Shown here piece after piece: positions 44,710-53,031 of a DNA stretch of 64,000 nucleotides. Location of the stretch: the NCBI GenBank assembly GCA_014238285.1, contig JABABK010000003.1, positions 62,001 through 126,000 on the forward strand. Direction: 5' to 3'. The notes below the pieces were generated by a model. It did no database searches, was not told the origin of the DNA, and worked only from the letters and a program-made list of their open reading frames with translations. The position numbers were made by a program, and so were the translations under genes. This stretch comes from Hellea sp. (GTDB lineage: Bacteria; Pseudomonadota; Alphaproteobacteria; Caulobacterales; Maricaulaceae). Position 1 is the first letter of the stretch. Each line of letters opens with the position of its first letter.

Positions 44710-45654
44710 TTATTTCTGACGAAACTTTAGCGTCATGCGATCTGACTCGCCGATGGTTTCCATTTTGGCTTTAAGTTCTGGATCATCTCCGCTTGTACCG
44801 AGAGTAGGCGGTAGGCGCCATACTTTGTCACCCGCGGATGAGCTGGCTTTATCCCGTGGATTGGCGTTAATTTCGCTTGGGTCTGCGGCGAGCTCAAAAC
44901 CAGCATCTTCCATGATTTTGATGACATGGCTTTGCTTGAGATAGCCATTATCGCCATTGGCCCAAGCATCATCTTGGTCCTCGGCGGCCCGGTGCTGCAC
45001 GATGCCAACAATGCCGCCGGGTTTCAGAATGGATTTAATATCGGCTAGGGCGCCTGCCAAATGAGCTTGGTCAAAACGGTTTAAGTGGTGCATGGCCCTG
45101 ATGAGGACAACGGCGTCAACGCTGTCCTTCATATCCTTGGAGACGCGGCTAAAAGCAATGCCGCTAACGTTTGGGCCGTTATCGCCGCTCCAGCCCTTGG
45201 CATCCACAACAAAGGCGTCGCTCCAGTTTTTACGATCTACTAGGAATTTTTCATCTGCAAATCCGCCAAATTTTGCCCACATATCGATATCATAATCGAT
45301 GCCAATAAGATGTCCGTCTTTGCCTAGGTAAGGCATGATTATTTTTGTGTACCATCCGCCGCCGGGCAGGGCTTCCGCGACTGTCATGCCTGGCTCAATG
45401 CCGAAATAGCCTAGGGTTAGTTTGGGGTTACGGTATGTGTAGCGCGCTTTAACGGCTTCGGGCTGGTCGGCCAATATGCTTGCGAGGGTAATGGTCGATG
45501 CTTCTGCTGTCGCAGATTCATTGCTGGGCGTTTCGGCCGAAATGGTTTCGACGGCCTCAACTATTTCCGCCGTGCCGTCATCTGATTTATTTTTACAGCC
45601 CGTTATTGTGAGAGCTGCTAGCGCCGCCGTTAAGGCCAAGTTTGCTATCTTCAT
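44710..45654 (-). CDS. Exported class I SAM methyltransferase-like lipoprotein (COG4798 type)
   Basis: 314 residues. The N-terminus is a lipoprotein signal (TAALAALTITGCKNKS) followed by a ~35-residue acidic linker. The domain is a class I methyltransferase fold: motif I VAEALPGGGWYTKI, acidic strand-2 end IGIDYD, VDAVVLIRAMHHLNRFD and KPGGIVGIVQH. This matches the predicted-methyltransferase family COG4798, many members of which carry signal sequences. SAM is not known to be available outside the cytoplasm, so catalysis in the periplasm is doubtful. Alone in its transcript as far as visible. Confidence 0.8.
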   Translation of the reverse strand: MKIANLALTAALAALTITGCKNKSDDGTAEIVEAVETISAETPSNESATAEASTITLASILADQPEAVKARYTYRNPKLTLGYFGIEPGMTVAEALPGGGWYTKIIMPYLGKDGHLIGIDYDIDMWAKFGGFADEKFLVDRKNWSDAFVVDAKGWSGDNGPNVSGIAFSRVSKDMKDSVDAVVLIRAMHHLNRFDQAHLAGALADIKSILKPGGIVGIVQHRAAEDQDDAWANGDNGYLKQSHVIKIMEDAGFELAADPSEINANPRDKASSSAGDKVWRLPPTLGTSGDDPELKAKMETIGESDRMTLKFRQK

Positions 45655-45751
45655 TGTAGTCCCTTTTTATCTCTTCAAATTTTTGCGCCCGACCTTAGAT
45701 TAAAAATTATTGGCCGTACAGGCCTTGTAAGTTGAGTGCTTCATTACAATA

Positions 45752-45781
45752 TTGACATGGATGATATCAAAATGATATCAA
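45752..45781 (+). promoter_or_regulatory. Promoter with two TGATATCA operators upstream of the SPFH gene
   Basis: TTGACA (45752-45757) and TATCAA (45776-45781) are 18 bases apart. Two perfect 8-base palindromes TGATATCA (45762-45769 and 45773-45780) lie within the spacer and -10 region, 11 bases apart. The arrangement is that of tandem sites for a ribbon-helix-helix repressor, and such a protein is encoded two genes on. Confidence 0.65.
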
Positions 45782-45801
45782 TATATACGTAGGAGTTAAT
45801 T

Positions 45802-46674
45802 ATGAGTGATATAAGAGAGAGAAAAGTCGGTTCCGTTAGCGGAATTCCGTTTTTGGTTTTCCTGATTGGGATGTTGGGCGGCGCTGTTTATTTGTTTGTT
45901 ACTGGCGTGGACGCTAGGTTTACTTTGAAAATACTGGGCGGAATTGGTCTGTTTCTCGCCGCATTATTGGGTTTTGCGGGACTGTATAAGGTAGAGCCAA
46001 ATCAATCGGCTGTCTTATCTTTGTTTGGCAAATATATCGGGACTGTCAGAACGCCCGGCCTTCGATTTAATAATCCATTTTATAGTAAAAAGAAGGTCAG
46101 CTTGCGGGTGCGAAATTTTGAAAGCGGCAAATTAAAAGTTAATGAACTTGACGGGTCGCCCATTGAAATTGCCGCTATTGTTGTTTGGGAAGTTTCCGAT
46201 AGCGCCGAAGCTGTGTTTAATGTCAATAACTATGAAAGTTTTGTACAAATTCAGTCAGAAGCAGCCATCCGGGCTATGGCGACAAGCTATCCCTATGATC
46301 AGCATGAAGACGGGCAGATATCCCTGCGCTCTCATCCGGCTGAAATTTCCGAGCGTTTGAAGGATGAAATTCAAGATCGCCTTACTCAGGCCGGTATCAA
46401 TGTTATCGAAGCGAGAATTTCGCACTTGGCTTATTCGCCGGAAATTGCCCAGGCTATGCTACAACGTCAACAAGCTGGCGCCATCATTGCAGCACGGCAG
46501 AAAATTGTTGAAGGCGCGGTTGGCATGGTGGAGCATGCCCTTGATGAGCTTTCCAAGAAGGGGGTTGTCGAGCTTGATGAAGAGCGTAGAGCGACCATGG
46601 TCAGCAATCTCTTGGTTGTCCTATGTTCCGACCGCGCGACGCAGCCTGTTGTCAATACCGGCTCGCTCTATTAG
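45802..46674 (+). CDS. SPFH/band-7 domain membrane protein
   Basis: 290 residues. One or two N-terminal membrane helices (about 12-35 and 42-63) followed by an SPFH domain: [26 protein letters not shown], then [35 protein letters not shown] and a helical [18 protein letters not shown] segment that drives oligomer formation. SPFH proteins form large membrane-bound rings that organise microdomains and protease partners. Good ribosome site (GTAGGAGTT). A ribbon-helix-helix gene follows 11 bases after the stop and a CPBP protease gene after that. Confidence 0.88.
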   Translation: MSDIRERKVGSVSGIPFLVFLIGMLGGAVYLFVTGVDARFTLKILGGIGLFLAALLGFAGLYKVEPNQSAVLSLFGKYIGTVRTPGLRFNNPFYSKKKVSLRVRNFESGKLKVNELDGSPIEIAAIVVWEVSDSAEAVFNVNNYESFVQIQSEAAIRAMATSYPYDQHEDGQISLRSHPAEISERLKDEIQDRLTQAGINVIEARISHLAYSPEIAQAMLQRQQAGAIIAARQKIVEGAVGMVEHALDELSKKGVVELDEERRATMVSNLLVVLCSDRATQPVVNTGSLY

Positions 46675-46685
46675 CGAGATGTGCA

Positions 46686-46877
46686 TTGCCCGATAAAAAA
46701 TCATTTCCTCTTAGGATCAACGCTGATGTCCTTATGGCTATGAAGCGTTGGTCTGATGACGAGCTTCGATCGGTAAATTCCCAGATCGAGTATGTTTTGC
46801 GCGATGCGCTGAGGAAACAAGGGCGATTAAAAGAACGACCGTCAAAGCCGGTCGAAGCTGATAAGCAGAAGAAATGA
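46686..46877 (+). CDS. Arc-type ribbon-helix-helix protein coupled to SPFH
   Basis: 63 residues from a TTG start at 46686 (the only in-frame start after the SPFH stop; an in-frame ATG at 46623 lies inside the SPFH gene). The protein reads as a complete Arc/MetJ fold: beta strand KSFPLRINADV, helix MAMKRWSDDELRSVNSQIEYVLRDAL, then a basic tail. Small RHH genes of this type commonly follow SPFH genes in proteobacteria. Probable target: the two TGATATCA palindromes over the SPFH promoter, giving autoregulation; inference. Confidence 0.75.
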   Translation: MPDKKSFPLRINADVLMAMKRWSDDELRSVNSQIEYVLRDALRKQGRLKERPSKPVEADKQKK

Positions 46878-46881
46878 TGAG

Positions 46882-47730
46882 ATGAAAAAGCTTATTACAT
46901 TTGTATTGATCGCATTTGGGTTTAGCTGGGCAATTGCAGCGGTAATTTATTCAAAAGGTGGATTGAGCCACGCTTTAGCCGTGCCTCTCATGTTTCTTTA
47001 TATGTGTGGTCCTGCTGTTGGCGCGATCATATGCGCCGCTTTGTTTGATAAAGGCCACCGTTTCGCTTCTCTTGGTCTAAAGGGCGGAATGAATAGATGG
47101 CTGATTTGGAGCTGGGTGATAGCAATATTTGGCGTTTTGGGCGCTTTGCTGATTTCAGTTATGCCAGCTGGCGTGGAATTGCAAAACCCTATGATTGGCG
47201 TGCGAAGCGAGCTAGAAAGCCAAGGCGTTGCTGCGCCTGAAATATTAAATGCACCCTTTATGTGGGTCGTGATTGTAGGCCAGGCGGCCATTATTGGCGC
47301 GCTTATAAACTCAGTTCTACTATTGTCCGAAGAACTAGGCTGGCGCGGCTGGCTTTGGGGGCATTTACGCGGGGAGGGCTTTTGGAAGGCGACTTGGATT
47401 ATTGGATTTTTATGGGGTGTTTGGCACATTCCAATTATTTTACTGGGCCATAATTACCCGGAAATGCCCGTATTAGGCGCTGGATTGTTTGTTGTGTTCT
47501 GCCTGCTGTTTTCGCCGATATTTAGTTATGTGCGGGAGAAAAGTGGATCCGTTTGGGCCGCAAGTGTTTTGCACGGGACATTTAATGCACTCGCTGGCGT
47601 CGCCCTAATGGCACAAACGCCAACGGATATGCCGTGGCGCGGTTGCGTCGGGATTGGCGGTTTTGCTGTCATGTCAATTTTAACAATTTTTGTTTGGTCT
47701 AAAATGAAACAAGGAGAGCGTCATGCGTGA
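46882..47730 (+). CDS. CPBP family intramembrane metalloprotease
   Basis: 282 residues, about eight helices. The CPBP (CAAX protease and bacteriocin-processing/Abi) motifs are present: SEELGWRGWLW (E-E-x-x-x-R), FLWGVWHIPI (F-x-x-x-x-x-H) and the third-motif His-x-x-x-N in LHGTFNALA. Bacterial members process or trap membrane-bound peptides; no peptide substrate is adjacent. Starts 4 bases after the RHH stop and its stop overlaps the DUF4177 start, so it belongs to the SPFH unit. Confidence 0.85.
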   Translation: MKKLITFVLIAFGFSWAIAAVIYSKGGLSHALAVPLMFLYMCGPAVGAIICAALFDKGHRFASLGLKGGMNRWLIWSWVIAIFGVLGALLISVMPAGVELQNPMIGVRSELESQGVAAPEILNAPFMWVVIVGQAAIIGALINSVLLLSEELGWRGWLWGHLRGEGFWKATWIIGFLWGVWHIPIILLGHNYPEMPVLGAGLFVVFCLLFSPIFSYVREKSGSVWAASVLHGTFNALAGVALMAQTPTDMPWRGCVGIGGFAVMSILTIFVWSKMKQGERHA

Positions 47731-47905
47731 TAAAAAGTGGGAATATAAACTCATTATTCTGAAACCGAGCGGTCTTGGATTGAGCCCTCAAAAAAATGTT
47801 GAAAAGTTTCAAGAAGAACTCAATCAATTGGGACAGATTGGCTGGGAGCTGGTAGAAATTGAAGACAATAATTTCGGTTACCCGGTTGCCTATATGAAGC
47901 GCTAG
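47723..47905 (+). CDS. Small DUF4177 protein
   Basis: 60 residues, the complete DUF4177 pattern: KKWEYKLIIL at the start, LNQLGQIGWELVEI and VAYMKR at the end. AAGGAG lies nine bases before the ATG, within the CPBP gene, and the two genes overlap by eight bases. Function unknown; such proteins are usually cytoplasmic. Last gene of the SPFH-RHH-CPBP run; the next gene is convergent with one base between. Confidence 0.8.
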   Translation: MRDKKWEYKLIILKPSGLGLSPQKNVEKFQEELNQLGQIGWELVEIEDNNFGYPVAYMKR

Positions 47906-47906
47906 G

Positions 47907-49046
47907 CTACGCCTTGCCTTTAACGAAACGAGAGATCTTTCTAACAAGCTTTTTAATAAGGTGATAGGGTGAGCTGGCAATTCTTCCTAACCGTCTTATC
48001 CGTCGCCATCTCTTACGGGCGACAGGTTCATATTCTGGCGTCAGCAATTCGAAGAATGTTTGCGACACAGTTTTCCAACTATAATTTTGTGCATGCCGGA
48101 CCGGGATGGAACGATCAATTTTGAGGCAGTCCAGACAGGCTTGTCTCAAATCGTGTGACACAAATCCGGCGCCGCTGCCGGGTATGATATCAATGGGGCC
48201 TGACACTGGGTAACCAGCCACAGGGGTGCCTGTCGCCATGGCTTCAATGATGACGAGGCCAAATGTATCGGTTTTAGACGGGAAGACAAACACGTCGGCG
48301 TCAGCGAAATGACGGGCTAGGTCATCTCCAAATTTTGCGCCAGCAAATGTAACGTCGGGATATTTTCGGGTGAGTTCTTTGAGCTGCGGGCCATCTCCAA
48401 TAACGACCTTGGAGCCAGGTAGGTCTAGTTTTAGAAAGGCTTCAATGTTCTTTTCGACTGCGACTCGCCCGACATTTACAAAAATAGGCTTTGGGAGGTC
48501 ACCGTATATGTCGTCTGGATTAAACCGTTTTTCGGAACTGAATTGATCCAAATCAACGCCGCGAGCCCAGGGGGCTAGGTCGTCAAAGCCTTGCTTTTCC
48601 AAAAACGTGACCATGGACGGGGTCGTCACCATAATCCGGCCGCCACTATTATGAAACGTCCTGACGAATTTATAGGACAGGCTGAGGGGAACAAACGGAA
48701 ACCGCGCTTTAATATACTCAGGAAATTTGGTGTGGTAGCTGGTGGTAAAGGGCATGGCCCATTTTATGCACAGGCTGCGGGCGGCTTGACCTAGAGGTCC
48801 TTCGGTTGCGATATGGATGGCTTCAGGGCCAAAATGGACGATCCGGCGCTCGACATCCGATTTTGCAAATGGGGCAAGCCGAATATCTGGGTAAGTCGGG
48901 AGCGGCATGGTCCAATATCCATCCGACGGGGCGATTATTTCGACGATGTGACCTGATTTTCGCAGTTCTTCCATGGTTCGCTGCAGAGTGCGGACGACGC
49001 CGTTCATTTGCGGCTCCCAAGCATCTGTTACGAGTAGAATTTTCAA
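47907..49046 (-). CDS. GT4-type glycosyltransferase
   Basis: 379 residues with the GT-B fold of group 1 transferases: N-terminal TDAWEPQMNGVVRTL (acceptor side) and C-terminal donor site FVNVGRVAVEKNIEAFL, VIGDGPQLKELT and the E-x7-E region SKTDTFGLVIIEA. The start and the YHTKFPEYIKARFP segment resemble alpha-mannosyl/sulfoquinovosyl-diacylglycerol transferases, so a membrane glycolipid is a possible acceptor. The basic C-terminus (RKRWRRIRRLGR) suggests membrane attachment. Single gene, convergent with DUF4177 gene. Confidence 0.85.
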   Translation of the reverse strand: MKILLVTDAWEPQMNGVVRTLQRTMEELRKSGHIVEIIAPSDGYWTMPLPTYPDIRLAPFAKSDVERRIVHFGPEAIHIATEGPLGQAARSLCIKWAMPFTTSYHTKFPEYIKARFPFVPLSLSYKFVRTFHNSGGRIMVTTPSMVTFLEKQGFDDLAPWARGVDLDQFSSEKRFNPDDIYGDLPKPIFVNVGRVAVEKNIEAFLKLDLPGSKVVIGDGPQLKELTRKYPDVTFAGAKFGDDLARHFADADVFVFPSKTDTFGLVIIEAMATGTPVAGYPVSGPIDIIPGSGAGFVSHDLRQACLDCLKIDRSIPVRHAQNYSWKTVSQTFFELLTPEYEPVARKRWRRIRRLGRIASSPYHLIKKLVRKISRFVKGKA

Positions 49047-49175
49047 AGTTAATCTCTCAGGTTGAATTCTGTTGGTGGTTACGCCGATTCATTGAGCTAA
49101 CACATAGGGTCTTCAAGTGGTAAAAGCGACCATGTCTTGGGCGCATCATAAAAAATTCTCAAGAAAATCGGGTGT

Positions 49176-49191
49176 TTAACTTATCATTAAC
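49176..49191 (+). promoter_or_regulatory. CtrA box upstream of nrdA
   Basis: TTAA-CTTATCA-TTAAC is an exact match to the CtrA consensus TTAA-N7-TTAAC, 181 bases before the nrdA start and just upstream of the NrdR boxes and the promoter. Confidence 0.6.
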
Positions 49192-49211
49192 AAAATATTT
49201 TCTTTTTTCAC

Positions 49212-49258
49212 ACACTAACTGTTGACGAAGGAGAGCAAATCAACACTATATATAGTTC
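49212..49258 (+). promoter_or_regulatory. Paired NrdR boxes over the nrdA promoter
   Basis: ACACTATATATAGTTC (49243-49258) closely matches the NrdR box consensus; ACACTAACTGTTGACG (49212-49227) is a weaker copy exactly 31 bases upstream (three helical turns), the usual NrdR pair geometry. A -35-like TTGACG (49222-49227) and a TATA-rich -10 lie within the pair, so bound NrdR would block the promoter. Confidence 0.75.
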
Positions 49259-49371
49259 GTAGGGTCAAATAGGCTTACCTTCAAAAATTAAAGATCGGTT
49301 TCGGGCTTTTGGCGCGATTTGGGAAGTTTTTGGGAAAAAATTAGGCTTCAAGCCTTAGAGGAAGGGGAAAT

Positions 49372-51288
49372 ATGTCAGAGGAAAGTTCGAATAATGGCTT
49401 GGCTGAGGTCATTGAAGAGGCGCAATACCAAGAAACAGAACAAGTCGTATCGACGCCTAAACATGGCGGAAAGCCACAAGCAGTAAGAGCTGTTGAGTTT
49501 TCCCCAGTTGTTCAAGATCGTAGCCGGGATGAACTTCTGACAGATTTTGGCAAAAAGACCCTAGTTGATCGATATCTTTTGACGGATGAATCCTATCAAG
49601 ACATGTTTTCTCGCGTATCTGAGGCTTATGCTGATGACGCTGAGCACGCGCAGCGCTTATATGACTATATGTCAAAGCTTTGGTTTATGCCGGCAACGCC
49701 TGTGCTCTCTAATGGCGGAACGACGCGTGGTCTTCCCATTTCCTGCTTCTTGAACTCTGTGAATGACAGTCTCGACTCAATCGTAGATATTTGGAACGAA
49801 AATGTCTGGTTGGCCTCTAACGGCGGCGGTATCGGAACCTATTGGGGCAATGTCCGTTCTATCGGTGAAAAAATTGGTAAAGCCGGTAAAACATCCGGTA
49901 TTATTCCGTTTATCCGAGTCATGGACAGTTTGACCCTAGCCATTTCTCAGGGCTCCCTTCGTCGAGGCTCGGCGGCCGTCTATTTGGACATCTTCCACCC
50001 TGAAATTGAAGAGTTCCTTGAAATTCGAAAGCCAAGCGGTGATTTCAACCGTAAATCTCTGAATTTGCACCACGGCCTTAATATTACAGATGAGTTTATG
50101 GTTGCGGTTCGTGATGGTCTGGAATTTGGACTTCGCTCTCCGCACACAAATGAAGTTATTAAAACCATTGATGCGCGCTATTTGTGGCAGAAAATTCTCG
50201 AGATGAGGCTGCAAACAGGTGAGCCTTACATGGTGTTTTCTGACACCGTGAATGATGCCCTTGCTAAACATCAGCGTGACCAAGGTCTGCGCGTGAGGCA
50301 GTCAAACCTTTGTTCAGAAATCATGCTGGCAACCGGAAAAGATAAATTTGGCAAAGAACGCACGGCTGTTTGTTGTCTATCGTCCGTCAATGCTGAAAAG
50401 TGGGACGAATGGAAAGATGAAGAAGGTTTCATCGAGGATATCATGCGGTTCCTTGATAATGTTCTTGAAGATTTTATCCAGCGCGCACCGGGTGAAATGG
50501 ACGATGCTAAATATTCTGCCGCGCGTGAGCGCTCTGTTGGTCTCGGCCTCATGGGTTTTCATAGCATGTTGCAAGAAAAAGATATTCCGTTTGAAAGCGC
50601 CATGGCTAAATCGTTTAACAACCGTATTTTCCGCCATATTCGCCGGGGCGCAGACGCAGCTTCTGTGGTTTTAGCGGAAGAGCGCGGGGCCTGTCCTGAC
50701 GCCGCGGATGTTGGTGTTAAAGCTCGGTTTTCTCACAAGATGGCCGTCGCGCCGACGGCGTCGATTTCCATCATATGCGGCGGAACCTCCGCTGGCATCG
50801 AGCCTATTCCAGCGAATATCTATACTCATAAAACTCTGTCAGGCTCATTCACTGTCCGGAATAAGTTCTTGGAAGCTCTGTTTGAGGAAAAAGGCATAAA
50901 TACGCCGGATGTCTGGAACTCTATTCTTGAGCATGAAGGTTCTGTTCAGCATATGGATGAGCTGGATGAGCACGAAAAAGCCGTATTTAGAACTGCATTT
51001 GAAATTGATCAGCGCTGGGTTATCGAACACGCCGCTGATCGATCGCCTTATATTTGTCAGGCTCAGTCCGTGAATATATTTATTCCGGGTGACGTCGATA
51101 AATGGGATCTGCATATGCTTCACTGGACGGCCTGGGAAAAAGGCGTCAAATCTCTTTATTATTGCCGGTCAAAATCTGTTCAAAGAGCGTCATTTGCAGG
51201 CGCAGAGGATAAGCCAGCCAATGATATGGAAAAAGCCATGCAAGTGGCCGCGCCTACGAATTATGAGGAGTGCTTAGCTTGTCAGTAG
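49372..51288 (+). CDS. nrdA: Ribonucleoside-diphosphate reductase alpha subunit, class I
   Basis: 638 residues. Makes deoxyribonucleotides with NrdB. The active-site cysteines are recognisable: PISCFLNSVND (C225-type), SNLCSEIMLA (C439 thiyl-radical-type, with Glu) and AVCCLSSVN (C462-type); the C-terminal redox tail ends ECLACQ. The fingers of PATPVLSNGG match the allosteric specificity region. No N-terminal ATP-cone is seen, the first ~45 residues being an acidic tail, so overall activity is probably not dATP-regulated through this subunit. Paired NrdR boxes and a CtrA box precede it. The partner nrdB is 5 kb downstream. Confidence 0.94.
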   Translation: MSEESSNNGLAEVIEEAQYQETEQVVSTPKHGGKPQAVRAVEFSPVVQDRSRDELLTDFGKKTLVDRYLLTDESYQDMFSRVSEAYADDAEHAQRLYDYMSKLWFMPATPVLSNGGTTRGLPISCFLNSVNDSLDSIVDIWNENVWLASNGGGIGTYWGNVRSIGEKIGKAGKTSGIIPFIRVMDSLTLAISQGSLRRGSAAVYLDIFHPEIEEFLEIRKPSGDFNRKSLNLHHGLNITDEFMVAVRDGLEFGLRSPHTNEVIKTIDARYLWQKILEMRLQTGEPYMVFSDTVNDALAKHQRDQGLRVRQSNLCSEIMLATGKDKFGKERTAVCCLSSVNAEKWDEWKDEEGFIEDIMRFLDNVLEDFIQRAPGEMDDAKYSAARERSVGLGLMGFHSMLQEKDIPFESAMAKSFNNRIFRHIRRGADAASVVLAEERGACPDAADVGVKARFSHKMAVAPTASISIICGGTSAGIEPIPANIYTHKTLSGSFTVRNKFLEALFEEKGINTPDVWNSILEHEGSVQHMDELDEHEKAVFRTAFEIDQRWVIEHAADRSPYICQAQSVNIFIPGDVDKWDLHMLHWTAWEKGVKSLYYCRSKSVQRASFAGAEDKPANDMEKAMQVAAPTNYEECLACQ

Positions 51289-51761
51289 GGAGAAATTCTT
51301 AATTTCGTAAACTGTCCTGTCGTTTTATCTATTTAATTTTTAAGTCAAATTGCCTAGTTGATCTTCATTGTTCGAAGTATGTTTCACTGTTAAAAAAATA
51401 ATATTCAATGCCATTTTTTTTGATTTCAATAAACATGACAATATCACCTTATGGCAGTCGTGCAAATATATGCGCGTGTTTTCTGAACTTGGCCTGTTTA
51501 AAATAGCGAACACTAAACTTGTAGAAACGAGGGATGATAATTGTGCGGATGCGTAAATTCGTAAACCAAATCTGCCTTATATTTTGCAAATATGTAATTT
51601 AGTACCTGCACGTACTTAAAGTTTTGTCCAATTTTAATTAAGAAAACTACATGGGGCCCTGCGTCTCATCTTGCCTGATGCTGCAATTTCTTACGGTCCT
51701 CCACATGCCATGGTAAGATTGGAGTAGCGTCAGGTTGGCAATAACAAAAGGAGCCTTGTTC
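51289..51761. other. 473-base AT-rich gap after nrdA
   Basis: No supportable gene or RNA was found; short open stretches here lack start signals. AT-rich throughout. A good ribosome site (AAAGGAG) near 51748 belongs to the histidine kinase gene that follows. Confidence 0.5.
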
Positions 51762-52895
51762 ATGAGAGTTAGTGCAAGCGTTGTCCTTGAGGCTTTAGAT
51801 AAAGTCGCGTCACCATTCTGTATTATTAATCCCGACATCGAATTCATCCAATACACAAATAAATCCTTTGCAGAGTTGTTTGGCTATACGCACGGTGTGC
51901 TTTGCAATAACTTTCCAACTAACGAGTTTTTTAAAAAACTCGTTTCCCTACATGGCTTAGATGATACCTTCACGGTGGCTAATCTTCGGAGGATTCTTAA
52001 TTTACATTCGGAGTTTAAATTTTACCGGGAACTGGAGGATGGGAGGCACTTTAAAATAGATGTGTTTCGGGATCGCAATAAAAACGTCGTTCTTATGTAT
52101 TCAGATGTGACTAATATCAAAAAATCTGAAATTGCAAAGTCCAAATTCTTGGGTAATATAAGCCATGAAATAAGAACGCCGATGAACGGTATTGTGGGTA
52201 TGACCGAATTATTGGCATCGACTGATCTCAATGATCAGCAAAAAATCTATTTTGATATTATAACAAAATCAGCGGCTGAGTTGTTAAAAGTCGTTGATAA
52301 TATTCTAGATATCGCTCAGTTGGAAAACGAAAAATCAAAAAATGAAACATCCGAATTCAGCTCATTTGAGCTTTTTAACGTCCTCAACTTGCTCTTTACG
52401 CCTCAGGCGGAGGCAAAGAGTTTAAAGCTTAGTTTTTTTGGATTATCGGCTTTGCCCGACACTATTATTTCGGATCGTCATAAGGTCATGCAAATCTTAT
52501 CTAATATAATTGGCAATGCCATCAAGTTCACTCACTCTGGAGAAATCAATGTGGTTACCCAGCTTGAATCGCCCAGTAGCGATGCAAAATTGATAATCAA
52601 AGTGATTGATACGGGCATTGGAATATCCAATGATAATTATGCCAAAATATTTGACCGTTTCACTCAGGTCGATGATTCCATAACCCGTCGATATGGTGGC
52701 ACTGGCCTAGGGTTAACGCTTGCAAAACGATTGCTTGATTCCATGAACGGAGATATTAAACTATACTCCCGCCTTGGTATTGGCTCCAATTTCATCATTT
52801 CTATTCCAGTTAAAATTAAAACTGCCAAGGTTAAGCCGGCATTCTCAAGCACTGTTATAGATTACCAGGCAGAGCGGTTAAAAAAATCGGTGTAA
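51762..52895 (+). CDS. Sensor histidine kinase with PAS domain
   Basis: 377 residues from the ATG at 51762 (AAAGGAG upstream). Residues ~1-110 are PAS-like ([24 protein letters not shown]). The HisKA H-box is [17 protein letters not shown]; the ATPase domain has the N-box ([10 protein letters not shown]), G1 (DTGIGIS), F-box (FDRFTQVD) and G2 ([13 protein letters not shown]). No membrane helix, so a soluble cytoplasmic sensor. No receiver domain or response regulator gene is adjacent, so its partner is encoded elsewhere. It lies within the segment separating nrdA and nrdB. Confidence 0.9.
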   Translation: MRVSASVVLEALDKVASPFCIINPDIEFIQYTNKSFAELFGYTHGVLCNNFPTNEFFKKLVSLHGLDDTFTVANLRRILNLHSEFKFYRELEDGRHFKIDVFRDRNKNVVLMYSDVTNIKKSEIAKSKFLGNISHEIRTPMNGIVGMTELLASTDLNDQQKIYFDIITKSAAELLKVVDNILDIAQLENEKSKNETSEFSSFELFNVLNLLFTPQAEAKSLKLSFFGLSALPDTIISDRHKVMQILSNIIGNAIKFTHSGEINVVTQLESPSSDAKLIIKVIDTGIGISNDNYAKIFDRFTQVDDSITRRYGGTGLGLTLAKRLLDSMNGDIKLYSRLGIGSNFIISIPVKIKTAKVKPAFSSTVIDYQAERLKKSV

Positions 52896-53031
52896 CGACC
52901 CCAATAATGGCGAAGCCAACAGTAAGTGCAAGTATGTCCAATCCTCTTTATACGGCCAATGGGGCGAGTTGTGATGATAATTATCTTTATTGAAGCCTAA
53001 AATGGTGTATTATACTCGAGTGGAGGGTGAG

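Noticed and set aside
51368..51556. 62-residue open frame in the gap after nrdA
   Set aside because: No ribosome site, AT-driven composition (Phe/Asn/Lys-rich) and no recognisable pattern.
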